A stretch of 64,000 nt of DNA from Pseudorhodobacter sp. E13 (GTDB taxonomy: Bacteria; Pseudomonadota; Alphaproteobacteria; Rhodobacterales; Rhodobacteraceae). The translations under genes and the position numbers were made by a program. Positions 1-8,424 of this stretch are shown one piece after another. Location of the stretch: the NCBI RefSeq assembly GCF_003991405.1, contig NZ_RPEN01000157.1:186001-250000 (forward strand), written 5' to 3'. Positions within the stretch are counted from its first letter, which is position 1, and every line of letters starts with the position of its first letter. The notes under the pieces were generated by a model. That model made no database searches and was not told where the DNA came from. It saw only the letters and a list, made by a program, of their open reading frames with translations.

Positions 1-1085
1 GTGGTTTCGTCCAGCGTGAACAGAATGATCGTCAGATCAGGCCGCCCGCCCACCGCATTCAGCAAGGGGCGCAAGGCGCTGACGTAATCGGTGCGGGTGG
101 GGATGTCATAGCCCTTGTCGCGGCCAAACCGCACCATGATATCCGCCGAATGGTTGCGGAAAGAGCCGGGATGGATTTGCAGCACCAAGCCGTCATCAAG
201 GCTCATCCTCGCCATTTCCGTCAGCATATGGCCACGGAACCGGTCGGCATCTTCGGGGCTGCACTGTCCGCGCAGGGCCTTGTCAAACAGGGCTGCTGCC
301 ACATCGGGGGCAAGGTCTTCGGTGCGGGCGGTCGGGTGGCCGTGATCGGATGACGTGGCGCCAAAGCTTTTGAAAAAGGCGCGGCGGTTGCGATGGGCGG
401 CCAGATAGCCGGCCCAAGTGGTCGCATCCTCGCCCGTCATTTCGCCCAGCCGCTCGACATTCTGGGCAAAGCCGGCAAACTCCGGGTCCACCACCGCATC
501 GGGGCGGTAAGCGGTGACAACCTTGCCCGTCCAGCCGCTGTCGCGGATCATCTTGTGCCAGCGCAGATCGTCGATCGCGCTTTCAGTGGTGGAAATCGCC
601 TCGATCCTGAAGCGTTCAAACAATGCGCGGGGGCGGAAGGCATCTTGGGTCAGGCACGCGGCGATCTGGTCATAAATCGCATCTGCATTCGCGGCGCACA
701 GCCGTTCCGTGATGCCAAACACATCCTGAAACGCGTGATCCACCCAGAGCCGCGACGGGGTGCCGCGAAACAGGTGGTAATTCTGCGCAAACAGCCGCCA
801 TATCTTGCGCGGGTCTTGCTCGGTCGGGCCGCCGTCACTGCGTGGCACGCCCAGCCGTTCCAGCGGGATGCCTTGGGAATGCAGCATCCGAAAGACATAG
901 TGATCGGGGGTGACGAAAAGCTGTGCCGGATCAGGGAAGGCAGCGTTTTCGGCGAACCAGCGCGGGTCGGTATGGCCATGCGGGCTGATGATCGGCAGGT
1001 CGCGCACGCCGTCATACAGCCGCCGCGCGAGGCTGCGCAGCGTGGCATCCACCGGAAACAACCGATTTTCATCCAGCAGGCTCAC
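1..1085 (-). CDS. uxaC: Uronate isomerase (glucuronate/galacturonate isomerase), 3' end cut by window edge
   Basis: Interconverts D-glucuronate and D-fructuronate (and D-galacturonate/D-tagaturonate), the first cytoplasmic step of hexuronate catabolism. I read it from the minus strand as an open frame of 361 codons still open at position 1; the family is about 470 residues, so roughly the last quarter is missing. Seen in the sequence: the amidohydrolase-fold metal motif HGHTDP with H36 and H38, the family block following it (WFAENAAFPDPAQLFVTPDH), and an HPGSFRNH block near the truncated end. The start is GTG at 1085, preceded by a strong G-rich ribosome site (GGGGGGAG). It is divergent from the GntR regulator, with palindromes between them that look like UxuR/ExuR operators. 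A uronate operon probably continues to the left of the window. Confidence 0.93.
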   Translation of the reverse strand, partial: MSLLDENRLFPVDATLRSLARRLYDGVRDLPIISPHGHTDPRWFAENAAFPDPAQLFVTPDHYVFRMLHSQGIPLERLGVPRSDGGPTEQDPRKIWRLFAQNYHLFRGTPSRLWVDHAFQDVFGITERLCAANADAIYDQIAACLTQDAFRPRALFERFRIEAISTTESAIDDLRWHKMIRDSGWTGKVVTAYRPDAVVDPEFAGFAQNVERLGEMTGEDATTWAGYLAAHRNRRAFFKSFGATSSDHGHPTARTEDLAPDVAAALFDKALRGQCSPEDADRFRGHMLTEMARMSLDDGLVLQIHPGSFRNHSADIMVRFGRDKGYDIPTRTDYVSALRPLLNAVGGRPDLTIILFTLDET

Positions 1086-1152
1086 GGCACTCCCCCCTTT
1101 TAACCCATCCAACGGCAGACCGATTGTCGTGCTGGCTTGGCAAGTAATAACC

Positions 1153-1191
1153 TAGTATACGACTTTTACCGAGTCAACTGGTATCCCAGTT
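1153..1191. promoter_or_regulatory. Candidate GntR (UxuR/ExuR-like) operators between uxaC and its regulator
   Basis: A perfect inverted repeat AACTGG-TATC-CCAGTT lies at 1176-1191. Its core CTGGTATCCCAG is one base from the TGGTATACCA core bound by enterobacterial UxuR/ExuR, which are FCD-type GntR proteins. A second, half-matching element (TAGTATAC) lies at 1153-1160, about 20 bases upstream. Both sit in the divergent intergenic region of uxaC and the GntR gene. The palindrome is seen directly; the assignment as operator is inferred from similarity and position. Confidence 0.6.
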
Positions 1192-1247
1192 GTGCTGACG
1201 GGGCTTTGCTGTATTCTGATGATCGTTGCGCCACGGGGGGCCGCCCA

Positions 1248-1973
1248 TTGACCACATCTTACAACCAGCCGAATGCCAGCTTGCCGGGGCAGACCATGGG
1301 GCTTGCGCCACAGCGCACCATCGCAGATCAGGTGTTTGACAGGTTGCAGCAGCAAATCCTGACGTTGGACCTGCCACCCAACAGCCGCATATCCGAGACG
1401 GAGATTGCCAGACAAATGGGCGTTTCGCGCCAACCTGTGCGAGAGGCGTTCAAACGGCTTGCGCGGCTGGGCTTCTTGTGGATACGCCCGCAAAGCGGCA
1501 CCACGGTCAGCCTGATTTCCGAGGCGGCGGTGCTGCGCGCCCGTTTCATCCGCACCGCGCTGGAACAGCATACCTGCCGCACCGCATGCGCCATGGCAGG
1601 CGGGGCCGGGCTGGCGCGTCTGGCCGAATTGATCGAGGCGCAAAAGGCGGCGGTTGCCGCGCAGAACCGCGATCTGTTTCACGCTTTGGATGATGCCTTC
1701 CACCGCGAGATTTGCGTGTTGGCGGGGGCCGGATATGTCTGGGATCTGATCAACGAAAGCAAGGCGCATATGGACCGTATCCGCATGCTCTCGCTAAGCG
1801 CCTCGTCGCAGCAGCTTGCATTGAAAGAGCATATCCAGATCTTTGACGCGATCACCCAAGCCGATGCCGAAGCCGCAGCAGCGGCGATGAACAGGCATTT
1901 GTCGCGTATCCTTGTGCTGATTGAGGAGATAAAATCCGTCAATCACGGTTGGTTCACTGATCTTGCGCCCTAG
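1248..1973 (+). CDS. GntR-family (FadR/FCD subfamily) transcriptional regulator, probable uronate regulator
   Basis: One-component regulator with an N-terminal winged helix (RTIADQVFDRLQQQIL, then ISETEIARQMGVSRQPVREAFKRL) and a C-terminal all-helical FCD ligand domain (conserved DDAFHREI and the late LKEHIQIFDAI / MNRHL helices with metal or ligand-binding Asp/His positions). The reading frame is open upstream to 1137, but that extension would run through the palindromic operator. I prefer the TTG at 1248, which has a GGGGGG ribosome site at good spacing; ATG at 1296 is the alternative. Being divergent from uxaC with a UxuR-like operator, it most likely represses uronate catabolism until a uronate intermediate binds the FCD domain. 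The stop codon overlaps that of the convergent MFS gene by two bases. Confidence 0.88.
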   Translation: MTTSYNQPNASLPGQTMGLAPQRTIADQVFDRLQQQILTLDLPPNSRISETEIARQMGVSRQPVREAFKRLARLGFLWIRPQSGTTVSLISEAAVLRARFIRTALEQHTCRTACAMAGGAGLARLAELIEAQKAAVAAQNRDLFHALDDAFHREICVLAGAGYVWDLINESKAHMDRIRMLSLSASSQQLALKEHIQIFDAITQADAEAAAAAMNRHLSRILVLIEEIKSVNHGWFTDLAP

Positions 1974-3202
1974 CGGCGCAGCCGGGTCAGCGCATAGATC
2001 AGCACCAGCACGATCCCCGTTGTGGCCGCCACAAAGGGCAGGCGCAGGGCCAGTTCGCGGCCCAGATCCCCTTCTGTCAGGCTGACCAGCGCCCCGCCCG
2101 CCAACGCGCCCAAAGGCATCGAGCCCCAGCCGAAAAAGCGGTAGATGCTGTTGACCCGGCCCAGAATGTCATCCGGGATGATACGCTGGCGGAACGACAC
2201 GGTGGCCACATTCCACACCATCGCCCCAAAGCCGCCGATGGCCAACGCCAAGCCCGCCACAGCGGCAGAGCCCGTCAGGGCAAAGAGCGCATAATCGGTG
2301 CCAAAGGCGATCAGCCCAAAGATCATGCTGGCCCGCAACCCGATCTGCCGACAGATGCGCGGCGCGATCAACCCACCCAAGACGCTGCCCACCGCGCCCG
2401 CGGTCATCAGCAAACCGGTGCCGATGGCATCAAGCTGCAACACCTCTTGCGCGTAAAGCACCAGAATGGTCAGCCCGGCCATGTGGCAGGCGTTGATCAC
2501 CCCCAGCATCACAGCCAGTTGCAAGATCACCGGATTGGCCCGCATCCAGCGGATGCCTTGCAGCAGCGCCTCTTTGAACGGGGCAGGGGTTTGCGGCGCA
2601 CTCGGCGGCAGCACCATAAGCCAGATCAGCACCGCCGCCACCGCAAAGGTCGCCGCGTCAAAGCCGAACGGCACCGCCACGCCCATCGCAATCAGCACCC
2701 CAGCCAGCGGCGGGCCGATGAATTCGCCCATCACGCGCTCGGCGCTCCACATCTGGCCGTTTGCGGCCTCCAGATCGGCCTTGGCCACGATAGAGGGCAG
2801 GATGGTTTGCGCCGCATTGTCGCGCAGGACCTCGGCGCAGCCCAGCAGAAAGGCCACCAGCGCTAGCGCAAGGATCATCGGGGTGCCTGTGCCATCGGGT
2901 AAGGGCAGGCTGGTGGCAGACAGGACCAAAGCGACGATCAGCATGGTCAGCAGCAGCCGCACCACATCGGCCCGCACCATCAGCACGCGGCGGTCCATCC
3001 GGTCGGTCCAGACGCCTGCAGGCAGGCTGAGCAGGAACCACGGCAGGCGCTGGGCCGTTGCCACCATTGCCACCAGCATTGCATCCCGTGTCAGCAAGGT
3101 GGCCAACCATGGCAGCGCCAGCGTCGACACCCCATCCCCCAGATTGGTGATCGCCGCCGAGGAAAACACCAGCCGGTAATTCCGATTTCTGACCAGCAGC
3201 AT
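1970..3202 (-). CDS. MFS transporter, MFS_3/EntS-like efflux permease
   Basis: A 410-residue major facilitator protein with about 12 hydrophobic segments, starting MLLVRNRNYRLVFSSAAITN. The N-terminal NYRLVF followed by NLGDGVSTLALPW, and the loop 2-3 motif (VWTDRMDRRVLMVRAD), are typical of the MFS_3 group that includes the enterobactin exporter EntS and macrolide exporters. The frame is open further upstream to 3445, but the ATG at 3202 has a clear AAGGGGG site and fits the family N-terminus; ATG at 3232 is an alternative. Convergent with the GntR gene and divergent from xthA. The substrate cannot be told; a uronate importer is unlikely because the family is export-type. Confidence 0.87.
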   Translation of the reverse strand: MLLVRNRNYRLVFSSAAITNLGDGVSTLALPWLATLLTRDAMLVAMVATAQRLPWFLLSLPAGVWTDRMDRRVLMVRADVVRLLLTMLIVALVLSATSLPLPDGTGTPMILALALVAFLLGCAEVLRDNAAQTILPSIVAKADLEAANGQMWSAERVMGEFIGPPLAGVLIAMGVAVPFGFDAATFAVAAVLIWLMVLPPSAPQTPAPFKEALLQGIRWMRANPVILQLAVMLGVINACHMAGLTILVLYAQEVLQLDAIGTGLLMTAGAVGSVLGGLIAPRICRQIGLRASMIFGLIAFGTDYALFALTGSAAVAGLALAIGGFGAMVWNVATVSFRQRIIPDDILGRVNSIYRFFGWGSMPLGALAGGALVSLTEGDLGRELALRLPFVAATTGIVLVLIYALTRLRR

Positions 3203-3332
3203 GGCGCGCGCCCCCTTTATTTGCGCCAGCATGACGCGCCGCACCCAGCGCGGCAAGAGGGTCCCGCAGGAAACGGGTTGAGCCTGCCCCGGCGCCGCCC
3301 TACTGTGCGCCGATTGAAACAGGAGCCTTCCC

Positions 3333-4121
3333 ATGCCGTTCACGCTTGCCACATGGAACATCAACTCGGTCCGCCTGCGGGAAAACCTGGTCGCAAGGCT
3401 GATGGCGGATGAAGCCCCCGATATTCTGTGCCTGCAAGAATGCAAAAGCCCGGTGGAAAAAATCCCGTTGGAGCAGTTTCAGGCGCTGGGCTATCGCTAC
3501 ATGGTGGCGCGGGGGCAAAAGGGCTATAACGGCGTGGCGATCCTGTCCAAGTTGCCGATTGTCGATGCGGGCGGGCGCGACTTCGTGCAGATGGGCCATG
3601 CCCGCCATGTGGCGGCGCAATTGGAAAATGGCGTTGTCATCCACAATTGCTATGTGCCGGCAGGTGGCGACATTCCCGACCGGGAGCAGAACGAGAAGTT
3701 CGGCCAAAAGCTCGATTACCTGACCGAGATGCGCGACTGGTTCCGATGGGAAAAGCCCAGCCGTTCGATCCTTGTCGGCGATCTGAACATCGCCCCGCGC
3801 GAAGATGATGTCTGGAGCCATAAGGCCCTGCTGAAAATCGTCAGCCACACCCCGATTGAAGTGGAGCATTTCAACGAGGTGATGGAAGCGGGCAACTGGG
3901 CCGATGTGACCCGCGCCGATATCCCCGAAGGGCTGTTGTATAGCTGGTGGTCTTATCGCGCAAAGGATTGGGATGCCGCCGACAAGGGCCGCCGCCTCGA
4001 TCATATCTGGGCCACGGGCGATATTGCCAAATCCGCCCATTCCAGCCGTATTCTGCGCGATGTGCGCGGCTGGGATCACCCCAGCGACCACGCCCCGGTT
4101 TTCGCCAGCTTTGATCTGTAA
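3333..4121 (+). CDS. xthA: Exodeoxyribonuclease III
   Basis: A 262-residue Mg-dependent AP endonuclease/3'-5' exonuclease of the exonuclease-endonuclease-phosphatase fold, acting in base-excision repair. Family motifs in order: ATWNINSVRLR near the start, CLQECK (metal-binding Glu), YNGVAILSK, GDLNIAPREDDV (catalytic Asp and Asn), RRLDHIWA and the terminal SDHAPV with its catalytic Asp-His pair. Length matches the family. The start ATG follows an AGGAG site. Divergent from the MFS gene across 130 bases and convergent with creA; no functional link to either is evident. Confidence 0.96.
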   Translation: MPFTLATWNINSVRLRENLVARLMADEAPDILCLQECKSPVEKIPLEQFQALGYRYMVARGQKGYNGVAILSKLPIVDAGGRDFVQMGHARHVAAQLENGVVIHNCYVPAGGDIPDREQNEKFGQKLDYLTEMRDWFRWEKPSRSILVGDLNIAPREDDVWSHKALLKIVSHTPIEVEHFNEVMEAGNWADVTRADIPEGLLYSWWSYRAKDWDAADKGRRLDHIWATGDIAKSAHSSRILRDVRGWDHPSDHAPVFASFDL

Positions 4122-4148
4122 GCCGGTGCGTTGCTTGAATCCGGTGCG

Positions 4149-4604
4149 CTACTTGGCCTGATACAGCGGAATCGTAGAAATAGAGGTCTTGGCAGAGCCT
4201 TGGCTGACCTCGCTGCCATGCGCGAGGTAGATCAGCGTTTGCGAAGCCTCGTCATACACGCGGGTGACACGGATGGATTTCAGGATGATCGAACGGCTTT
4301 CCTTGAACACCTGTTCACCGCCCTTTCCGCGATTGATGTCGCCCAGCGTGATTGGCCCGGTCTGTGTGCAGGAAATAGAGGAATTTGACGGGTCCTCAAA
4401 CCAGTTGCCCTGTTGCAAACGGTCGATGATCCCGCGTTCAAAATAGGCCAGATGGCAGGTAACGCCCTGCACCTTCGGGTCTGCGATGCTTTCGATGATG
4501 ATATCATTGCCGAACCAGTCCACACCCACCTCGCCGATCACTTCGGCCTGAACGGAGGGGGCGGAAAGGGCAAAAGCGGCAGACAGCAGGATAGAGCGGA
4601 CCAT
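4149..4604 (-). CDS. creA: CreA family protein (secreted, unknown function)
   Basis: A 151-residue protein with a typical Sec signal peptide (residues 1-20, ending SVQAE) followed by the nearly invariant CreA core: VGEVGVDWFGNDI-like start, DPKVQGVTCHLAYFERG, then GNWFEDPSNSSISC with a conserved Cys pair, and a C-terminal KSIRVTRVYDEASQTLIYL block. The biochemical role of CreA is not established. It is probably periplasmic. The gene is convergent with xthA, separated by 27 bases that contain a short direct repeat (CCGGTGCG twice), and is divergent from the MarR gene. Confidence 0.93.
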   Translation of the reverse strand: MVRSILLSAAFALSAPSVQAEVIGEVGVDWFGNDIIIESIADPKVQGVTCHLAYFERGIIDRLQQGNWFEDPSNSSISCTQTGPITLGDINRGKGGEQVFKESRSIILKSIRVTRVYDEASQTLIYLAHGSEVSQGSAKTSISTIPLYQAK

Positions 4605-4687
4605 GGGGCACTTTCTGTAAAGGTAACGCGGTATAACGCGCTGGTGGCGCAGGTGGTTCCCAATTATTTCCGCGGACTGCCCAGGTT

Positions 4688-4715
4688 TGTCAATCTAGTT
4701 GACACTGATAATCAG
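4688..4715. promoter_or_regulatory. Tandem palindromes upstream of the MarR-dehalogenase cassette (candidate MarR operator)
   Basis: Two adjacent palindromes: TGTCAA-TCTAG-TTGACA (4688-4704, perfect 6-base arms around a CTAG core) and CTGAT-A-ATCAG (4705-4715, perfect 5-base arms). Their spacing, size and position 40-60 bases before the MarR start fit an autoregulatory MarR operator. The second palindrome contains a GATAAT hexamer that could be a -10 element, but I could not find a good -35 partner, so the promoter itself is not called. Confidence 0.5.
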
Positions 4716-4751
4716 TTTCGCCACCCTGCACCAGTATCGCATGGGGGCGGA

Positions 4752-5198
4752 ATGGCAGAGCATGAACTTCACAAACGGCTTGGGTTTCGCGTGTCGCGGC
4801 TTGCGCAGATCATGCAATCCCGGCTGGAAGGGCAGCTTGCGTCCTTGGGTCTGACGCGGCTGTCGTGGTGTGTACTGACGGGGATTGCGGATGCACAAAT
4901 CACCGCGCCCTCCGATCTGGCCAGTTATATCGGGATCACCCGGCCCACCATGTCCCGCCTGCTGCGCGGGCTGGAGGCGCGGGGGCTTGTGCTGCGCGAG
5001 GCGGGGCAGGGCGATGGCCGCGCGGTGGCGCTTGCGCTGACTGAGGCGGGGCGCGACGTGCATGCAGCAGCCCGCCGGATTGTCGATGCCGAGGGCGCGC
5101 ATTTCGCGGCCAAGCTGACCCCGGCCCAGCACGCGGCGTTCATGCAGGCCATTTCCTTGCTGGATGATGGCGAAACCCAAACCCTGACCGGTTTCTGA
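4752..5198 (+). CDS. MarR-family transcriptional regulator of the dehalogenase gene
   Basis: A 148-residue MarR protein. N-terminal helix (LGFRVSRLAQIMQSRLEGQL), then the winged helix with recognition segment DLASYIGITRPTMSRLLRGLEARGLV and the conserved wing Asp-Gly-Arg (GDGRAVALALTEAGR), then the dimerising C-terminal helix. The frame is open upstream to 4413, but the upstream part crosses the palindromes and overlaps creA, so ATG 4752 (preceded by GGGGGCGGA) is chosen. It lies 12 bases before the reductive dehalogenase and surely forms one transcript with it. MarR regulators adjoin other catabolic reductive dehalogenases and sense aromatic ligands, so it probably derepresses on a halogenated phenolic compound; the ligand is inference. 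Confidence 0.88.
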   Translation: MAEHELHKRLGFRVSRLAQIMQSRLEGQLASLGLTRLSWCVLTGIADAQITAPSDLASYIGITRPTMSRLLRGLEARGLVLREAGQGDGRAVALALTEAGRDVHAAARRIVDAEGAHFAAKLTPAQHAAFMQAISLLDDGETQTLTGF

Positions 5199-5210
5199 AA
5201 GGTTTTTGTG

Positions 5211-8200
5211 ATGCGCATGTTTTCCATCAAAGACCGGCCCGTGCATCTGGGCCCCTTCCCGCTGGAGCGGTTGCGCCGCCATGATGGGCAGGTGGATTTC
5301 AGCAATTTTCCCACGCCGATGCCCTTGGCCTTTGACCATCCCGACCCGGAAAACCTCACCCATGCGATGGCGCGGTTTATGGGCATGTTTGACACCGTGC
5401 GCGATGGTGCGCTGGGCCATGGTATTGCCGATATTCCCGCAGATCCCTTGGCTCGCAGCCAGCACCTGAAGGCCGCGAGCTATTACTTCGATGCCGCGAT
5501 GGTGGGCATCGCCGCCCTGCGCGCCGATCATCACCTTGCCACCCCTTACCGCAACCCGGATATTGATGCCTTGCGGCAGGAACTGGAACAAGGTCAGCCC
5601 GCCACCCATGCCGCCGGGATTGACCAGATCTATGCCGATGTGCTGGATGCCGCGCGGCTGACGCATGGCCCGGTTCCGCATCACAGCCATGCCTTGGTGT
5701 TTCTGGTCGAATTCACCCGCGACCCCGCCAAAGCAGAGCCGGGAACAGATTGGCTTCACGGTAGCCAAGCCCATCGCGCAGCGCTTTTGGCCAATAACAC
5801 CGCCGTGGTTCTGTCCAGCTATTTGCGGCTGTTGGGATATGAGGCGCGGGCCCATTCGGCCAGCACATCCGATGTTGACCTGACGCGGCTGGCGGTCAGC
5901 GCGGGGCTGGTGGATGAAACGGGCACCGCGCCCTATGTCGGCAAACGCTTTGCCCTTGCCGCCGTGACAACCACGCTGGAACTGGTGCCCGATGCGCCGC
6001 TTGCCGCCAATGCGGGGCATAACGGCTTGCGCAGCCACGGTCCCGATTGGCAACTGGGGCGCGGCACGGCGCGGAGGGCGGCCACAGCCGTGCCCTTTGC
6101 CAAGCGTCCTTTCCACCTTGGCCCCTATCCGTTCGAAACCCTGAAGCGGGTGAAAACGCCCACCACCTTCATGGATGAACCCCGCATCCCCCGCTTTCCC
6201 AAACGGGCAGAGTTTTTTGCCCGCGCGCTGTTCGGGGATATGGGAAAATCGGTGCAAGAGGTGGCGAAGGGCGGCTATTACGTTGTCAAAAGCCCCATCG
6301 GGGCCTGTGCGCGCCGGGCTTTGGGGGCGCTTTTGTTGTTGCAATTCGGCGGGCCGCGCGTGGCCCCGTCCCCGCGCAGTGCTGACCCCAAGCGCAACGC
6401 GCAAAACCTGAAAGCTGCCAGCTATTACCTGTCTGCCGATGCGGTGGGCCTGTGCCGCGTGCCGGAATGGGCGTGGTATTCGCATGGCTCCAACGGCGAC
6501 CCGATTGCTGCGCGCCACCCGCATGCCGTCAACCTGCTGCTCGACCAAGGGCATGAAACGATGGAGGGTGCCTCGGGCGATGACTGGATTTCGGTCGCGC
6601 AATCCATGCGGGCCTATTTGCGGTTTTCGCTGTTGGGCGGCGTGGTTGGTGAACAAATCCGCCGCCTCGGCTATGACGCGCGCGTGCATTCGGTGATTGA
6701 TGGTGAGGTGCTGCAACCGCCGCTTTTGCTGTTGTCAGGCTTGGGCGAGGTGTCGCGCATCGGTGAGGTGATCCTGAACCCCTATCTTGGCCCGCGTCTG
6801 AAATCCGGCACGGTAACAACCGATATGCCGATGGAGCATGATCTGCCCATCGACTTTGGCCTGCAAACCTTTTGTAATTCCTGCAATAAATGCGCGCGCG
6901 AATGTCCGTCGGGGGCGATCACTGCCGGGCCGAAGCTGATGTATAACGGCTATGAAATCTGGAAATCGGACGCCGAAAAATGCACGCGCTACCGGCTGAC
7001 CAATGCGGCGGGGGGCATGTGTGGCCGCTGTATGAAAACCTGCCCGTGGAACCTTGAGGGGCTGTTTTCGGAATCGGCGTTCCGCTGGGTTGCGATGAAG
7101 GCCCCGCAAACCGCCAAGGCCCTTGCCGCGCTGGATGACAAGCTGGGCCGTGGCCGTATCAACCCGGTCAAGAAATGGTGGTGGGATATTGAACTTGACC
7201 CCAAGGCGGGCCGCTATGTGACGGCGCGGGCAACCAATACGCGCGGCCTTAGCCCCGAGATTGACCTGAAATATGAAGATCAGACTCTGGCCGTCTACCC
7301 CGCCGATGTGATGCCGCAGCCCTATCCGGTGGTGCAGCCCTTGAACCGCGAGGACGGCATAAAACGCTATCGCGCGCTGCTGCTGCCGCAAGAGTATCAG
7401 GCCCGATTGGCGCGGGGGGAGACGGACGGCCTTGCCCCCGGCCCCAAAGCGGTTGAGGAACCGCCCGTCTTTCCGGTGGTCGTGGCGAAACGCCAAGACC
7501 TTGGCCCCGATATCGCCCGGTTCGAACTGCGCCGCGCCGATGGCGGCGATTTGCCGGCCTTCACCGCGGGCGCGCATATCGACGTGGTGATCGCACCGGA
7601 ATACCAACGGCAGTATTCGCTGGCGGGTGACCCGGCAGACCGTTCCAAATATGTGCTGGGCCTGCTGCGTGAGGCAGAAGGGCGTGGTGGTTCCGCCCTC
7701 ATGCACCGAATTTTCCGCGAAGGGCGGCGGGTGTTCATCAGCCCGCCCCGCAACCATTTCCCGCTGGACGAGGCGGCGCCGTTCAGCCTGCTGATGGCAG
7801 GGGGTATTGGTGTCACCCCGATGATCACCATGGCGCATCGTTTGCATGCGCTGGGCCGCGATTTCGCGCTGCATTATTCCGCCGGTGACGCACAGGCCGC
7901 TGGCTTTGCGCCGGAACTGGCCGCGCAAGCCTGGGCTGACCGCACGCATCTGCACCTGTCAAAATCCGGGCAGCGCGCCGATCTGACCAAGGTGATTCCC
8001 GCCTATGCGCCGGGGTTCCGGCTATATACCTGCGGGTCAAACCGCTACATGGATGCGGTGTTTGAAGCGGCCAAGGCGAAGGGCTGGCCCGAGGCCGCCT
8101 TGCTGCGCGAATATTTCACCGTGCCGGAACCCCCAGATTGGGTGAACCATCCCTTCACGCTGGAACTGGCCCGATCCGGCAAGCGGCTGGCGGTGCCTGC

Positions 8201-8417
8201 TGACAAATCCGCCACCGATGTGCTGGCCGAGGCGGGGCTGCCCATCAGCACGAAATGCTCTGACGGGATTTGCGGGGTCTGCGCGGTGGGCCACGCCGCC
8301 GATCAAGAGATCGAGCATCGCGATTATGTGCTGTCAGCGGCCGAGCGGGAAACGCGCGTCATCCTGTGCTGCGCGCGTGCCAAGGCCGCAGGTGGCGTGA
8401 TGCGGGTGGACCTGTAG
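5211..8417 (+). CDS. rdhA: Self-sufficient catabolic reductive dehalogenase (RdhA fused to flavin/2Fe-2S reductase)
   Basis: A 1068-residue cobalamin enzyme expected to remove halide from haloaromatics using NAD(P)H, in the cytoplasm: no Tat signal is present, unlike respiratory RdhA. Order of parts: an N-terminal domain (1-~300) that looks like a degenerate copy of the next one (both contain HLGP-[FY]-P and LKAASYY); the cobalamin-binding dehalogenase core (~300-545) ending in the TTDMP-DLPIDFG block; an 8-iron ferredoxin module, C555/C558/C561/C565 then C591/C604/C607/C611; and, from ~750, a ferredoxin reductase with flavin motif RQYSL (~800), GGIGVTPM nucleotide site and a plant-type 2Fe-2S site C1016/C1021/C1024/~C1053. 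This is the BhbA/Jhaorihella RdhA layout. A GTG at 5208 and an ATG at 5217 are in frame; ATG 5211 best fits the AAAGG site. Confidence 0.94.
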   Translation: MRMFSIKDRPVHLGPFPLERLRRHDGQVDFSNFPTPMPLAFDHPDPENLTHAMARFMGMFDTVRDGALGHGIADIPADPLARSQHLKAASYYFDAAMVGIAALRADHHLATPYRNPDIDALRQELEQGQPATHAAGIDQIYADVLDAARLTHGPVPHHSHALVFLVEFTRDPAKAEPGTDWLHGSQAHRAALLANNTAVVLSSYLRLLGYEARAHSASTSDVDLTRLAVSAGLVDETGTAPYVGKRFALAAVTTTLELVPDAPLAANAGHNGLRSHGPDWQLGRGTARRAATAVPFAKRPFHLGPYPFETLKRVKTPTTFMDEPRIPRFPKRAEFFARALFGDMGKSVQEVAKGGYYVVKSPIGACARRALGALLLLQFGGPRVAPSPRSADPKRNAQNLKAASYYLSADAVGLCRVPEWAWYSHGSNGDPIAARHPHAVNLLLDQGHETMEGASGDDWISVAQSMRAYLRFSLLGGVVGEQIRRLGYDARVHSVIDGEVLQPPLLLLSGLGEVSRIGEVILNPYLGPRLKSGTVTTDMPMEHDLPIDFGLQTFCNSCNKCARECPSGAITAGPKLMYNGYEIWKSDAEKCTRYRLTNAAGGMCGRCMKTCPWNLEGLFSESAFRWVAMKAPQTAKALAALDDKLGRGRINPVKKWWWDIELDPKAGRYVTARATNTRGLSPEIDLKYEDQTLAVYPADVMPQPYPVVQPLNREDGIKRYRALLLPQEYQARLARGETDGLAPGPKAVEEPPVFPVVVAKRQDLGPDIARFELRRADGGDLPAFTAGAHIDVVIAPEYQRQYSLAGDPADRSKYVLGLLREAEGRGGSALMHRIFREGRRVFISPPRNHFPLDEAAPFSLLMAGGIGVTPMITMAHRLHALGRDFALHYSAGDAQAAGFAPELAAQAWADRTHLHLSKSGQRADLTKVIPAYAPGFRLYTCGSNRYMDAVFEAAKAKGWPEAALLREYFTVPEPPDWVNHPFTLELARSGKRLAVPADKSATDVLAEAGLPISTKCSDGICGVCAVGHAADQEIEHRDYVLSAAERETRVILCCARAKAAGGVMRVDL

Positions 8418-8424
8418 CGCGGGA

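Noticed and set aside
4699-4712. TTGACA and GATAAT hexamers considered as a sigma-70 promoter for the MarR gene
   Set aside because: The two hexamers are only two bases apart and cannot be a -35/-10 pair; kept only as parts of the palindromes.
4695-6716. Long open frame (673 codons) on the minus strand opposite the dehalogenase gene
   Set aside because: It is antisense to a well-supported gene; its product is His/Gln/Arg-rich low-complexity, as expected from high-G+C antisense frames, and it has no ribosome site or family resemblance.
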